Source of the DNA: Vogesella oryzae | GTDB taxonomy: Bacteria > Pseudomonadota > Gammaproteobacteria > Burkholderiales > Chromobacteriaceae | Assembly: GCF_902829295.1 (NCBI RefSeq) | Contig: NZ_CADEPL010000027.1 | Span: forward strand, 1-64,000 | Reading direction: 5' to 3' | Length of the DNA: 64,000 nt | In this document: piece by piece, positions 26,538-35,327 of the stretch | Layout of the letters: each line of letters opens with the position of its first letter | Numbering within the stretch: position 1 is the first letter of the stretch | Made by a program: the position numbers and the translations under genes | Notes under the pieces: model-generated | The model's database searches: none | What the model was told of the DNA's origin: nothing | The model's input: the letters and a program-made list of their open reading frames with translations, nothing else

Positions 26538-27259
26538 GTGCCGCGCTGCACATTGCGGGGTTGAGCCACCGCTATGGCGCCCGCCAGGCACTGGACAAGC
26601 TGGCGCTGCAGGTAGATGCCGGCCAGTGCTGCATCCTGCTCGGCCCCAACGGTGCCGGCAAAAGCACGCTGTTCGGGCTGCTCACCCGGCTGCTGGCTGT
26701 GCGCGAGGGCAGCATCCGCATTTTTGGCCAGCCGCTGTGCGCGCGGGCGCTGGCGCGGGTCGGCGTGGTGTTCCAGCAGCCGACGCTGGATCTGGATCTG
26801 ACGGTGGAACAGAACCTGCGCTACTTCGGCGCCTTGCAGGGCCTGCATGGCAAACAGCTAATCCTGCGCATCGGCGCGGAGCTGGAGCGGCTGCAGTTGG
26901 CCGCACGCCGCCGCGAACGGGTGCGCGAGCTCAACGGCGGCCACCGCCGGCGGGTGGAAATTGCCCGCGCGCTGCTGCATCGCCCGGCGCTGCTGCTGCT
27001 GGACGAACCCACCGTCGGGCTGGATCTGCCCACCCGCCAGCAGCTGATCGACTACCTGCACGCGCTGGCGCGCGATGAAGGGCTGGCGCTGCTGTGGGCC
27101 ACCCACCTGGTGGACGAGATCGACCCGCAACACGACCAGCTGGCGCTGCTGCACCGCGGCCGCTTGCTGGCGTCCGGCGCGGTGGCGCCGCTGCTGGCCG
27201 ATGCCGGCTGCCATGACCTGGGCGGCTGGTTCCAGCATCACACCGGAGCCACCTCATGA
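26534..27259 (+). CDS. PQQ-associated ABC transporter ATPase
   Basis: The 241-residue ATPase has Walker A GPNGAGKST at about 36-44, a Q-loop (VVFQQPTLDLDLTVEQN), an atypical signature LNGGHRRRVEIARALL (usually LSGGQ), Walker B LLLLDEPTVGLD and H-loop LWATHLVDE. The NGGHRRR form is usual in this PQQ-linked subfamily and should still be active. The ATG at 26534 overlaps the propeller stop, and its own stop overlaps the permease start, both as ATGA. It powers the permease at 27256. Confidence 0.88.
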   Translation: MSAALHIAGLSHRYGARQALDKLALQVDAGQCCILLGPNGAGKSTLFGLLTRLLAVREGSIRIFGQPLCARALARVGVVFQQPTLDLDLTVEQNLRYFGALQGLHGKQLILRIGAELERLQLAARRRERVRELNGGHRRRVEIARALLHRPALLLLDEPTVGLDLPTRQQLIDYLHALARDEGLALLWATHLVDEIDPQHDQLALLHRGRLLASGAVAPLLADAGCHDLGGWFQHHTGATS

Positions 27260-28029
27260 CTAGCTTGCGCATTCTGTGGGCGGTGATCGTACGCGAGATG
27301 CGGCGCTTCTTGCAGCAGCGCTCGCGCTTCTTCGGCGCGCTGGTCAGGCCACTGATCTGGCTGCTGGTCTTCGCCGCCGGCTTCCGCGCCGCGCTGGGCA
27401 TCGCCATCACCCCGCCGTACGACACCTATATCACCTACGACGTGTACATCGTGCCGGGGCTGGTGGGCATGGTGCAGCTGTTCAACGGCATGCAGAACTC
27501 GCTGTCGATGGTGTACGACCGCGAAATGGGCAGCATGCGCGTGCTGCTGACCTGCCCGCAGCCGCTGCCGTTTTTGCTGTTCTCGCGGCTGTTTGCCGGC
27601 ATGTGCGTATCGCTGCTGCAGGTGTATGCCTTCTTGCTGATCGCGCGGCTGTCCGGCATCGACCTGCCGTGGCAGGGCTTTGTCAGCGTGCTGCCGGCGC
27701 TGGTGCTTACCGGACTGTTGCTCGGTGCCGCCGGCATGGTGCTGTCGTCGCAGGTGCGGCAGATCGAGAACTTTGCCGGGGTGATGAATTTCGTGGTGTT
27801 CCCGTTGTTCTTTTTGTCTTCGGCGCTGTACCCGCTGTGGAAAATGCAGGAAGCCAGCGAATGGGTGTACCAGTTGTGCCGCTTCAACCCGTTTACCGAT
27901 GCGGTGGAGATGATCCGCTTCGCGCTGTACGGCCAGTGGCAGCAGGACGCCATCGTCCACAGCCTGCTGGCCACCGCGGTGTGCCTGCTGCTGGCGCTGT
28001 GGGGCTACCGGCCGCGACAGCGGGCATAA
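27256..28029 (+). CDS. PQQ-associated ABC-2 type permease
   Basis: The 257-residue inner-membrane protein has six hydrophobic segments and the ABC-2 pattern (early MRRFLQQRSRFFGALVRPLIWLL, central YDREMGSMRVLLTCPQP, late FFLSSALYPLWKMQEASEW and FNPFTDAVEMIRFALYG). It corresponds to PedC-like permeases of PQQ-dependent alcohol loci. ABC-2 permeases normally export, which sits oddly with a periplasmic binding protein in the same operon. The transported molecule is unknown. Confidence 0.87.
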   Translation: MTSLRILWAVIVREMRRFLQQRSRFFGALVRPLIWLLVFAAGFRAALGIAITPPYDTYITYDVYIVPGLVGMVQLFNGMQNSLSMVYDREMGSMRVLLTCPQPLPFLLFSRLFAGMCVSLLQVYAFLLIARLSGIDLPWQGFVSVLPALVLTGLLLGAAGMVLSSQVRQIENFAGVMNFVVFPLFFLSSALYPLWKMQEASEWVYQLCRFNPFTDAVEMIRFALYGQWQQDAIVHSLLATAVCLLLALWGYRPRQRA

Positions 28030-28041
28030 AGGTTGGCCGCA
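28029..28041 (-). repeat. Full dispersed word after the permease
   Basis: Complement of TGCGGCCAACCTT, starting at the permease stop codon. Confidence 0.7.
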
Positions 28042-28181
28042 AGCTGCGGTCTGCGTTTGGATGCGTCCGCTACGCGGACCATGTTTTGCTTGCCGCTGCC
28101 GCACGGCACGTCGGCAAATGAACAGCTAGCAGCAGCAAAACCCGTTGTGACCGCGCCCCGATCCCGTTGCGTCGTGCTGGC

Positions 28182-28207
28182 AAAAAAAGTGTCCGCAGCG
28201 CGGACAC
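28182..28207 (-). terminator. Terminator of the CW-motif gene
   Basis: Stem GTGTCCGC/GCGGACAC (28189-28207) with a three-base loop; read leftward it is followed by seven T (A-run 28182-28188). A similar short palindrome GTCCGC-TAC-GCGGAC lies at 28065-28079. Confidence 0.8.
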
Positions 28208-28242
28208 CAAAGTTGAACAACTGCACGGAGAAATAAAGCGCG

Positions 28243-28791
28243 CTACAGCGGTTGCGGCGCTGCATCCTGCAGCGGCAGCCCGGCCTCGGCCCAGCCGTCG
28301 CTGCCGGCCGGATACCAGAACACATTGCGGTAGCCCAGGCTCAGCGCGCGGCGGGCGGCGTTCCACGACATCCAGCAGTCGCGCAGGCAGTAGAACACCA
28401 GCGGCTGGTCGGGTTTACCGCCGCTGAGCCGTGCCAGCTCGCGCTGGAAATAGGCGGCGATGGCCGGTTCCAGCTCGCCGTAACCGGTATTGGGCAGCCA
28501 CACGCTGCCCGGCAGATTCCGCCGCGGCGCGACCGGCAGCCAGTGCACGACACCGTCGGCATCGGTCACCTGCCCTGTCGCCATCACGTCCAGCAACAGC
28601 GGCTGCCGGGTTGCCAGCAGCCGCTGCAGCGCGGCGGTATCCAGCACCGTGGCACCGGGCAAGGTCGCCGGCGTCGGCGCGCGGTAGTGCTGCAGGCGGT
28701 AACCGTCGGGCAGCGCCACCGCTTCGGCATGACACAGCTGGTGGCTGCCCAGCAGCAATAACAGCGCGACACTGATGCGCGACAGACTCAT
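28243..28791 (-). CDS. PQQ-associated CW-motif rhodanese-like protein
   Basis: The 182-residue periplasmic protein has a signal peptide at about 1-22 and a rhodanese-like domain. Its hallmark is VFYC135-LRD-C139-W140-MSWNAARRAL, the cysteine/tryptophan motif of a family seen only near PQQ-dependent alcohol oxidation genes. C135 occupies the position of the rhodanese catalytic cysteine. AAGGAG precedes the start at 28791. It is divergent from the NosP-like gene across 136 bp. Function unknown; a thiol role in maturation of the dehydrogenase or cytochromes is a guess from the motif. Confidence 0.85.
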   Translation of the reverse strand: MSLSRISVALLLLLGSHQLCHAEAVALPDGYRLQHYRAPTPATLPGATVLDTAALQRLLATRQPLLLDVMATGQVTDADGVVHWLPVAPRRNLPGSVWLPNTGYGELEPAIAAYFQRELARLSGGKPDQPLVFYCLRDCWMSWNAARRALSLGYRNVFWYPAGSDGWAEAGLPLQDAAPQPL

Positions 28792-28927
28792 GGCGGCGGC
28801 TCCTTGAAGATTCGCTGCCAGCATGGCAAGGCAACAGGGATGCCGCCATTCGACTTTCGTTTTATGCTGCAGCTCTAACAAGAACAGTGCCGGACACGGC
28901 CACACACTACAGGACGGATGGAGACCG

Positions 28928-30085
28928 ATGATTGCCAACCAGACCCAACCGGTGCGGCGCTGCCATGTGTACAGCGCCGACCCGGAACAGGCCGCCGACG
29001 AGCTGTACCAGCAGCTGTGGCAGCCGGACTGCTCGCTGGTGCTGCTGTTCGTGGCGCCCGATTACCAGCTGGACAAGCTGGCCGCCGCGCTGACACGCCG
29101 CTTCGGCGATGTGCCGGTAGTCGGCTGTACCACCGCCGGCGAGATCAGCCCGGACGGCTACCGCTGCCACTCCATCACCGGCGCCAGTTTTGCCGCGCCG
29201 GACTTCTTCTCGGTGATCAAGCGCATCGACGCGCTGCCGGATTTCGACCTCTCCGACGCGCTGGGCACGGTGATGGCGGCGCGCTACGCGCTGGGACAGA
29301 AATGCGGCTTTCCGCTGGAGCGCCACACCTTTGCCATGCTGCTGGTCGACGGCCTGTCGGCGCGCGAGGAACAGCTGGCCGGCCGGCTGGCGCGCGCGCT
29401 GGGCGACATCCCGATCTGCGGCGGCTCCGCCGGCGACAATATGCGCTTCGAGCGCACCTATATCCTGGTGGACGGCCAGTTTGTCAGCGACAGCGCGGTA
29501 CTGGTGCTGATCGCCACCCCGCACCCGTTCGAGGTGTTCAAGTCCGAGCACACCGTGCGCAGCGGCGAGCGGCTGGTGGTGACCGAGGCCGACAGCGAGC
29601 GCCGGCTGGTCACCGAGATCAACGCCGAGCCGGCCGCCGCCGAGTACGCGCGGCTGCTGGGGGTGTCGCCGGAAAAACTGTCGCCACTGTCGTTTGCCGC
29701 CCACCCGCTGGTGCTGAATGTCGGCGGTGTGCCCTATGTGCGTTCCATCCAGCGCATCAACCCGGACCTGAGCCTGAGCTTTTTCTGCGCGGTGGACGAA
29801 GGCATCGTGCTGTCCGGCACCCGCGCGGTGGACATCGTCGACAACCTGGCCAACACCTTCCAGCAGCTGCGCAGCCGGCTCGGGGCTTTCCAGATCGTGC
29901 TCGGTTTCGACTGCATCCTGCGCACCCTGCCACTGCTGAACTCCGACGCCATCGCCCGCCTGTCCGGGCTGCTGGCGGCCAACGCGGTGATCGGCTTTTC
30001 CACCTACGGCGAGCAATACCAGGCCATGCACGTGAACCAGACTTTCACCGGCATCGCCATCGGCTACGGACACGGCCATGACTGA
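28928..30085 (+). CDS. FIST-domain sensor, NosP-like
   Basis: The 385-residue cytoplasmic protein consists of FIST N (about 30-225; VVGCTTAGEISPDGY, GGSAGDNMRFERTY) and FIST C (about 230-380; FDCILRTLPLL...NAVIGFSTYGEQYQAMHVNQT). In P. aeruginosa NosP is a FIST protein that binds haem and nitric oxide and inhibits its co-encoded hybrid kinase NahK. Here the next gene encodes a kinase of the same layout, and the two overlap by eight bases. The start at 28928 has GGAG upstream; an earlier start lacks support. Haem binding is inferred from family and context only. Confidence 0.83.
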   Translation: MIANQTQPVRRCHVYSADPEQAADELYQQLWQPDCSLVLLFVAPDYQLDKLAAALTRRFGDVPVVGCTTAGEISPDGYRCHSITGASFAAPDFFSVIKRIDALPDFDLSDALGTVMAARYALGQKCGFPLERHTFAMLLVDGLSAREEQLAGRLARALGDIPICGGSAGDNMRFERTYILVDGQFVSDSAVLVLIATPHPFEVFKSEHTVRSGERLVVTEADSERRLVTEINAEPAAAEYARLLGVSPEKLSPLSFAAHPLVLNVGGVPYVRSIQRINPDLSLSFFCAVDEGIVLSGTRAVDIVDNLANTFQQLRSRLGAFQIVLGFDCILRTLPLLNSDAIARLSGLLAANAVIGFSTYGEQYQAMHVNQTFTGIAIGYGHGHD

Positions 30086-32627
30086 ACACGACACCGCCAG
30101 GTTGGCCGCGCTGGAACGCGACAACGCCAAGCTGCGCAAGATCAACGAGGCGCTGATGCGCCGCGTGGAGCTGGGGCTGGCCGACAACGGCAACTCGTTT
30201 ACCTTTTTCCAGGTCGCCGCCGAGCTGGAAACCCGCATCCAGGAACGCACCAGCGCGCTGGAAAAAGCCATGGCCGATCTGGAGGCCAGCAACTTCGCGC
30301 TGCAGGAAGCCAAGCTGGCCGCCGAGCTGGCCAAGAACCAGCTCAATGTGGCGGTGGAAACCATTGCCGACGGTTTCGCACTGTGGGACCGCGACAACCG
30401 CCTGCTGCACTGCAATCGCAAGTTTGCCGAGATGTTCCCGCCGCTGAAGGCGCTGATCACCCCCGGCCTGCCGTTCGAGACCCTGCTGCACGCGGCGGTG
30501 GCGGCGCACCTGATCCGCGATGCCGAGGCCGACCCCGCCGGCTGGATCGCCATGCGCCTGGCGCAGCAGCAGGCGCCGCAGGACAGCCTGATCCTGGCGA
30601 TGCGCGACGGCAGCTGGCAGCGCGTCAGCGAGCGCGCCATTGCCGGCGGCGGCCGGGTGGCGATCTACACCGACATCACCGACATCAAGCGCCAGGAAAC
30701 CCTGCTGCGCGAGCGCGACCTGGCGGCACATTCGCAGCTGCTGCACGCCACCATGAACAGCATCCGCCAGGGCATCGCGGTGTTCGATAGCGACGGCCGG
30801 CTGATGGAATGGAACCAGCGCTTCGTCGAGTTGATCCAGCCGACGCAGGCCGAGCTGGACAGCGGCCAGCTGGCGGAATGGGCGCGCTGCTGCCCGCTGG
30901 GCGGCACGCTGGAACACCTCACTCCGGCCGGGCTGACGCTGGAAGTGCAGTACAACCCGATGCCCGGCGGCGGCTTCGTGATGAGCTACACCGACATCAG
31001 CGAACGCAAACTGGCCGAGCAGGCGCTACGCGACAGCGAGGCCAAGATCCGGCTGGTGACCGATGCCATGCCGGCGCTGATCGCCTACGTCGACAACCGC
31101 CAGATCTATCGCTTCACCAACCTCGGCTACGAGAGCTGGTTCGGCATGCCGCGCACCGAGATCAACGGCCGCGCCATGCGCGAGGTGCTGGGGCCGGAGC
31201 TGTTCGACGCCCGCCGCCACTACGTGGAACGCGCGCTGGCCGGCGAGGCCTCGGTATTCGAGCTGGAGCTGCCGGCGCCGCGCCAGCACATCGAATTCGC
31301 CCGCGCTACCTTTATCCCGCACTTCGCCAGCGATGGCAGCGTGCTCGGCTTCTTCGCGCTGATCCAGGACATCACCGAAAGCCGCCATGCCGCGCAGGCA
31401 CTGCAACAGGCCAAGGAACAACTGGAAGTACGGGTGGAAGAGCGCACCGCCGAGCTGTCGGTGGCCAACGGCCGCCTGCGCGAGGCGATCCGCACCATCG
31501 AGGATGCGCAGCACAGCAAGACGCGCTTCTTTGCCGCAGCCAGTCACGACCTGCTGCAACCGCTGAACGCGGCGCGGCTATTCCTCGCCTCGCTGGCCGG
31601 CCAGGCGCTATCACCCACCGCGCGGCCGCTGGTGGACAAGACCGGCACCGCGCTGGAGGCGGTGGACGACCTGATCAATACCCTGCTGGAAATCTCGCGC
31701 CTCGATGCCGGCGCGGTGGAGACCGAGCTGCGCCACTTCCCGGTGGCGCAGTTGCTGGAGCAGGTAGCGGAGGAATTCGGCCCGCTGGCCGAGGCCAAGT
31801 CGTTGCGGCTGCAGCTGCACGCCAGCCGCGCCATCGTGCACAGCGACTGGGTGCTGCTGGGGCGGGTGATCCGCAATTTCCTGTCCAATGCCATCCGCTA
31901 CACCCGCACTGGCGGCATCCTGCTCGGCTGCCGACCACAGCCGGACGGGCTGCTGATCGGCGTGTGGGATCAGGGCCTGGGCATCCCCACCGAAAAACTG
32001 GCGCTGGTATTCCAGGAATTCCAGCGCCTGCCGGAACACCACAGCCTCGGCGCCAAGGGCATGGGGCTGGGGCTGGCCATCGTCAGCCGGCTGGCGCGGC
32101 GGCTGGGGCACCGCATCGTGGTGCGCTCGCAGTTCGGCCGCGGCTCGCTGTTCGGCGTGGTGGTGCCGTACGGTGATGCCGCCGCGGTACAGAGCGCGCC
32201 GCCGGCCGAGGCGCCGGCCGCGCTGCCGCAGACCACCCAGCGCCAGGGTGCCACCATTTTGCTGATCGACAACGAGGCCAGCATCCTGGAAGGCATGTGC
32301 ACGCTGCTGAGCGACTGGCACTACCGGCCGTTGGCCGCCGCCTCCGCCAGCGAGGCCATCGCGCTGCTGCAGCAGCATGATGTGGTGCCGGACGCCATCC
32401 TCGCCGACTACCACCTCGACCACGGCGCTACCGGCGTCGATGCCATCCGCAGCGTCAACCACTATCTGGGACGCGAGCTGCCGGCGGCGCTGGTGACCGC
32501 CGACCGCAGCGACGAAGTGCGCCAGCTGGCGGAAGACGGCGGCTGGGCGTGGCTGGGCAAGCCGGTGCGCCCGGCACGGTTGCGCACGCTGCTGGCGCAC
32601 CTGACCCAGGCTGCGGCCAACCTCTGA
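30078..32627 (+). CDS. PAS hybrid histidine kinase (NahK/ErcS'-like)
   Basis: The 849-residue soluble kinase has an N-terminal coiled coil (about 1-90), three PAS domains (about 90-205, 210-315, 320-440), a second coiled coil, HisKA with H490 (FFAAASHDLLQPLNAARLF), HATPase (NFLSNAIRYT; WDQGLGIP; KGMGLGLAIVSRLA) and a C-terminal receiver with D777 (DAILADYHLDHG). No membrane helix is seen. The layout matches NahK/ErcS' of Pseudomonas, linked to NO sensing and to regulation of ethanol oxidation. Translationally coupled to the FIST protein, which probably modulates it. The response regulator at 21154 is a plausible output. Confidence 0.88.
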   Translation: MTEHDTARLAALERDNAKLRKINEALMRRVELGLADNGNSFTFFQVAAELETRIQERTSALEKAMADLEASNFALQEAKLAAELAKNQLNVAVETIADGFALWDRDNRLLHCNRKFAEMFPPLKALITPGLPFETLLHAAVAAHLIRDAEADPAGWIAMRLAQQQAPQDSLILAMRDGSWQRVSERAIAGGGRVAIYTDITDIKRQETLLRERDLAAHSQLLHATMNSIRQGIAVFDSDGRLMEWNQRFVELIQPTQAELDSGQLAEWARCCPLGGTLEHLTPAGLTLEVQYNPMPGGGFVMSYTDISERKLAEQALRDSEAKIRLVTDAMPALIAYVDNRQIYRFTNLGYESWFGMPRTEINGRAMREVLGPELFDARRHYVERALAGEASVFELELPAPRQHIEFARATFIPHFASDGSVLGFFALIQDITESRHAAQALQQAKEQLEVRVEERTAELSVANGRLREAIRTIEDAQHSKTRFFAAASHDLLQPLNAARLFLASLAGQALSPTARPLVDKTGTALEAVDDLINTLLEISRLDAGAVETELRHFPVAQLLEQVAEEFGPLAEAKSLRLQLHASRAIVHSDWVLLGRVIRNFLSNAIRYTRTGGILLGCRPQPDGLLIGVWDQGLGIPTEKLALVFQEFQRLPEHHSLGAKGMGLGLAIVSRLARRLGHRIVVRSQFGRGSLFGVVVPYGDAAAVQSAPPAEAPAALPQTTQRQGATILLIDNEASILEGMCTLLSDWHYRPLAAASASEAIALLQQHDVVPDAILADYHLDHGATGVDAIRSVNHYLGRELPAALVTADRSDEVRQLAEDGGWAWLGKPVRPARLRTLLAHLTQAAANL

Positions 32628-32819
32628 GCCGCAATCCGGCGCACGCTTCCGGCAACGGGTTGGCCGCAACCCGTTGCCCCCTCCTCCTCGCCAGGCCTTG
32701 TCCTGCCTGCATCTGCGACCAAAGTAGCATGGTCGAACCGCGTTCCGATTCGCACAATGCAATCACTGCCAGGCCACTGATCGCATTGCCGGCACGTCAC
32801 CAGAACCCGGAGGAAAATC

Positions 32820-34340
32820 ATGCTGCAACAGACCCTGAACGCTATCCAGAACACCATCCCGCTGCGTAGCCAGTACGACAACTTTATCGGCGGCAAGTGG
32901 GTGGCCCCGGTACGCGGCCAGTACTTCACCAACCTGAGCCCGGTAACCGGCCAGCCGCTGTGTGAAATCGCCCGCTCCACCGCCGAAGACATCGAGCTGG
33001 CGCTGGACGCCGCGCACAATGCCGCCGACCGCTGGGGCCGCAGCTCGCCGACCGAGCGCGCCAACGTGCTGCTGCGTATCGCCGACCGTCTGGAACAATA
33101 CGCGCCGTTCATCGCCGCCGTGGAAACCGCCGACAACGGCAAACCGCTGCGGGAAACCAACGCCGCCGACATCCCGCTGGCCATCGACCACTTCCGCTAC
33201 TTCGCCGGCTGCGTGCGGGCCCAGGAAGGCAGCCTGAGCGAGATTGATGAGAACACCATCGCCTATCACTTCCACGAGCCGCTGGGCGTGGTCGGCCAGA
33301 TCATTCCGTGGAACTTCCCGTTGCTGATGGCGGCGTGGAAACTGGCCCCGGCGCTGGGCGCCGGCAACTGCGTGGTACTGAAGCCGGCCGAGCAGACCCC
33401 GATGGCCATCATGGTGCTGATGGAGTTGATCGGCGACCTGATCCCGCCGGGCGTGCTGAACGTGGTGAACGGTTTCGGCCTGGAAGCCGGCAAGCCGCTG
33501 GCCACCAACACCCGCATCAACAAGGTGGCATTTACCGGTGAAACCAGCACCGGCCGCCTGATCATGCAGTACGCCTCCGAAAACATCATTCCGGTCACGC
33601 TGGAGCTGGGCGGCAAGTCGCCGAATATCTTCTTCGAAGACGTGATGAATGCCGACGACGAGTTCTTCGACAAGGCACTGGAAGGCTTCGCCATGTTCGC
33701 GCTGAACCAGGGTGAAGTGTGTACCTGCCCGAGCCGCGCGCTGATCCAGGAATCCATCTACGACGCCTTCATCGAGCGCGCCGTGGCCCGCGTGAAAGCC
33801 ATCAAGCAGGGCAACCCGTACGACATGAGCACCATGATCGGTGCCCAGGCTTCCGCCGAGCAGCTGGACAAGATCCTGTCCTACATCGACATCGGCCGTC
33901 AGGAAGGTGCCGAGGTGCTGACCGGTGGCCGCCGTGCCGAACTGGGTGGCGAGCTGGCCGGTGGCTACTACGTGGAACCGACCATCCTGGCCGGCCACAA
34001 CAAGATGCGCGTGTTCCAGGAAGAAATCTTCGGGCCGGTGGTGGCGGTAACCACCTTCAAGACCCGCGAGGAAGCGCTGCAACTGGCCAACGACACCAGC
34101 TTCGGCCTCGGCGCCGGGGTGTGGACCCGCGACGGTTCGCTGGCCTACCGCATGGGCCGCGGCATCAAGGCCGGCCGCGTATGGACCAACTGCTACCACC
34201 TGTACCCGGCACACGCCGCGTTCGGTGGCTACAAGAAGTCCGGTATCGGCCGCGAAACCCACAAGATGATGCTGGACCACTATCAGCAGACCAAGAACCT
34301 GCTGGTGAGCTACAGCCCCAACGCGCTGGGCTTCTTCTAA
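32820..34340 (+). CDS. exaC: NAD-dependent aldehyde dehydrogenase (ExaC/AcoD-like)
   Basis: This 506-residue cytoplasmic enzyme has the ALDH fold with PWNFP (cofactor binding), [14 protein letters not shown] (catalytic Glu) and NQGEVC301-TC303-PSR (catalytic cysteine region; the extra Cys is usual in the AcoD/ExaC group). It ends in a short ALGFF tail. It oxidises the acetaldehyde or other aldehyde made by the PQQ dehydrogenase to the acid. GGAGG lies before the start. The following DUF779 gene is a frequent companion of this ALDH subgroup. Confidence 0.92.
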   Translation: MLQQTLNAIQNTIPLRSQYDNFIGGKWVAPVRGQYFTNLSPVTGQPLCEIARSTAEDIELALDAAHNAADRWGRSSPTERANVLLRIADRLEQYAPFIAAVETADNGKPLRETNAADIPLAIDHFRYFAGCVRAQEGSLSEIDENTIAYHFHEPLGVVGQIIPWNFPLLMAAWKLAPALGAGNCVVLKPAEQTPMAIMVLMELIGDLIPPGVLNVVNGFGLEAGKPLATNTRINKVAFTGETSTGRLIMQYASENIIPVTLELGGKSPNIFFEDVMNADDEFFDKALEGFAMFALNQGEVCTCPSRALIQESIYDAFIERAVARVKAIKQGNPYDMSTMIGAQASAEQLDKILSYIDIGRQEGAEVLTGGRRAELGGELAGGYYVEPTILAGHNKMRVFQEEIFGPVVAVTTFKTREEALQLANDTSFGLGAGVWTRDGSLAYRMGRGIKAGRVWTNCYHLYPAHAAFGGYKKSGIGRETHKMMLDHYQQTKNLLVSYSPNALGFF

Positions 34341-34390
34341 GCCGGTCGCTTGCAGCCACAGCGGCCCCGCCGCTGCGGCTGCCGGCAGCG

Positions 34391-34421
34391 ACAAAGCCGG
34401 CGGCACCGTCGCCGGCTTTGT
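34391..34421 (+). terminator. Hairpin after the aldehyde dehydrogenase
   Basis: An eleven-base stem ACAAAGCCGGC/GCCGGCTTTGT over a nine-base loop, with a weak T tail. Confidence 0.65.
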
Positions 34422-34435
34422 TGTCTGCGGCCCGC

Positions 34436-34448
34436 TGCGGCCAACCTT
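34436..34448 (+). repeat. Full dispersed word before the DUF779 gene
   Basis: TGCGGCCAACCTT in the intergenic region between exaC and the DUF779 gene. Confidence 0.7.
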
Positions 34449-34502
34449 GTTCATCCATCACATGACACACGGCACCCCGCTGCCGTGCCACGGGAGACTC
34501 GC

Positions 34503-34892
34503 ATGGTCAGCCGCGTCGATATCACCCCCGCTGCCGCCGACATGGTACGCATGCTCACCGTACGGCATGGCCCGCTGATGTTCCACCAGTCCGGCGGCTG
34601 CTGCGATGGCAGCGCCCCGATGTGTTACCCGCAAGGCGAGTTCCATCTCGGCGGACAGGACGTACTGCTGGGCGAGATCGCCGGCGCCCCGTTCTATATG
34701 AGCGCCTTCCAGTACGAATACTGGCAACACACCCACCTGACGATCGACCTGGTGGCCGGTCGTGGCTCGAGCTTCTCGGTGGAGGCGCCGGAAGGCGTGC
34801 GCTTCATCACCCGCTCGCGCCTGTTCAGCGATGCAGAACTGGCCGAACTGGCCAAAACCCCCACCACCACAGCGCAAGGAAACACCCCATGA
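34503..34892 (+). CDS. DUF779 protein, companion of aldehyde dehydrogenase
   Basis: The 129-residue soluble protein has conserved HGPLMFHQSGGCCDGSAPMC (a Cys-rich segment at about 22-41) and FYMSAFQYEYWQHTHLTIDLVAGRGS. This is the DUF779 family, whose genes commonly sit beside AcoD/ExaC-type aldehyde dehydrogenases; the cysteines suggest metal or redox chemistry. No mechanism is established. Its stop overlaps the next cytochrome gene by four bases, so it is translated with the periplasmic electron-transfer genes. Confidence 0.85.
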   Translation: MVSRVDITPAAADMVRMLTVRHGPLMFHQSGGCCDGSAPMCYPQGEFHLGGQDVLLGEIAGAPFYMSAFQYEYWQHTHLTIDLVAGRGSSFSVEAPEGVRFITRSRLFSDAELAELAKTPTTTAQGNTP

Positions 34893-35323
34893 AAGCCGTC
34901 ACCCGCCGCCTGCTCACCCTGACCCTGCTGGTCTGTTCCGGCAGCCTCACCCTGTCCGGCCTGGCCGCTGCCCACGGCAATGTGACCCCGCAGCCGGTGG
35001 ATACCGGCAACCTGGAAAAACTGGGCACGGAGTGGCGCGACGTCAATCCCTACCGCGGCAACCCGGAGGCCATCCGCATCGGCCATTCCGCCTTCGCGCA
35101 GAACTGTGCGCGCTGCCACGGCATCGACGCCATCTCCGGCGGCATCGCGCCGGACCTGCGCATGCTGCCAGCGGGCGAGGAAGGCGATGCCATCCTGCAA
35201 GGCCGCTTCCGCAATGGCTCGATCCGCAACGGCGTGACCTATATGCCGCCGTTCGAGGGCATCCTGTCGCAGGAAGCCGCCTGGGCGATCCGTTCCTGGC
35301 TCGACACCGTGCATCAGGAGTAA
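34889..35323 (+). CDS. Cytochrome c550 of the PQQ alcohol oxidation system (ExaB/PedF-like)
   Basis: The 144-residue periplasmic cytochrome has a signal peptide (about 1-28, LSGLAAAH) and one haem motif C73-ARC-H77, followed by GGIAPDLR and a likely axial Met in TYMPPFEG. The WRDVNPYRGN stretch before the haem site is typical of ExaB/PedF. It should take electrons from the PQQ dehydrogenase and pass them towards the terminal oxidase. Overlaps the DUF779 gene by ATGA and is followed four bases later by the binding protein. Confidence 0.9.
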   Translation: MKAVTRRLLTLTLLVCSGSLTLSGLAAAHGNVTPQPVDTGNLEKLGTEWRDVNPYRGNPEAIRIGHSAFAQNCARCHGIDAISGGIAPDLRMLPAGEEGDAILQGRFRNGSIRNGVTYMPPFEGILSQEAAWAIRSWLDTVHQE

Positions 35324-35327
35324 AGCC

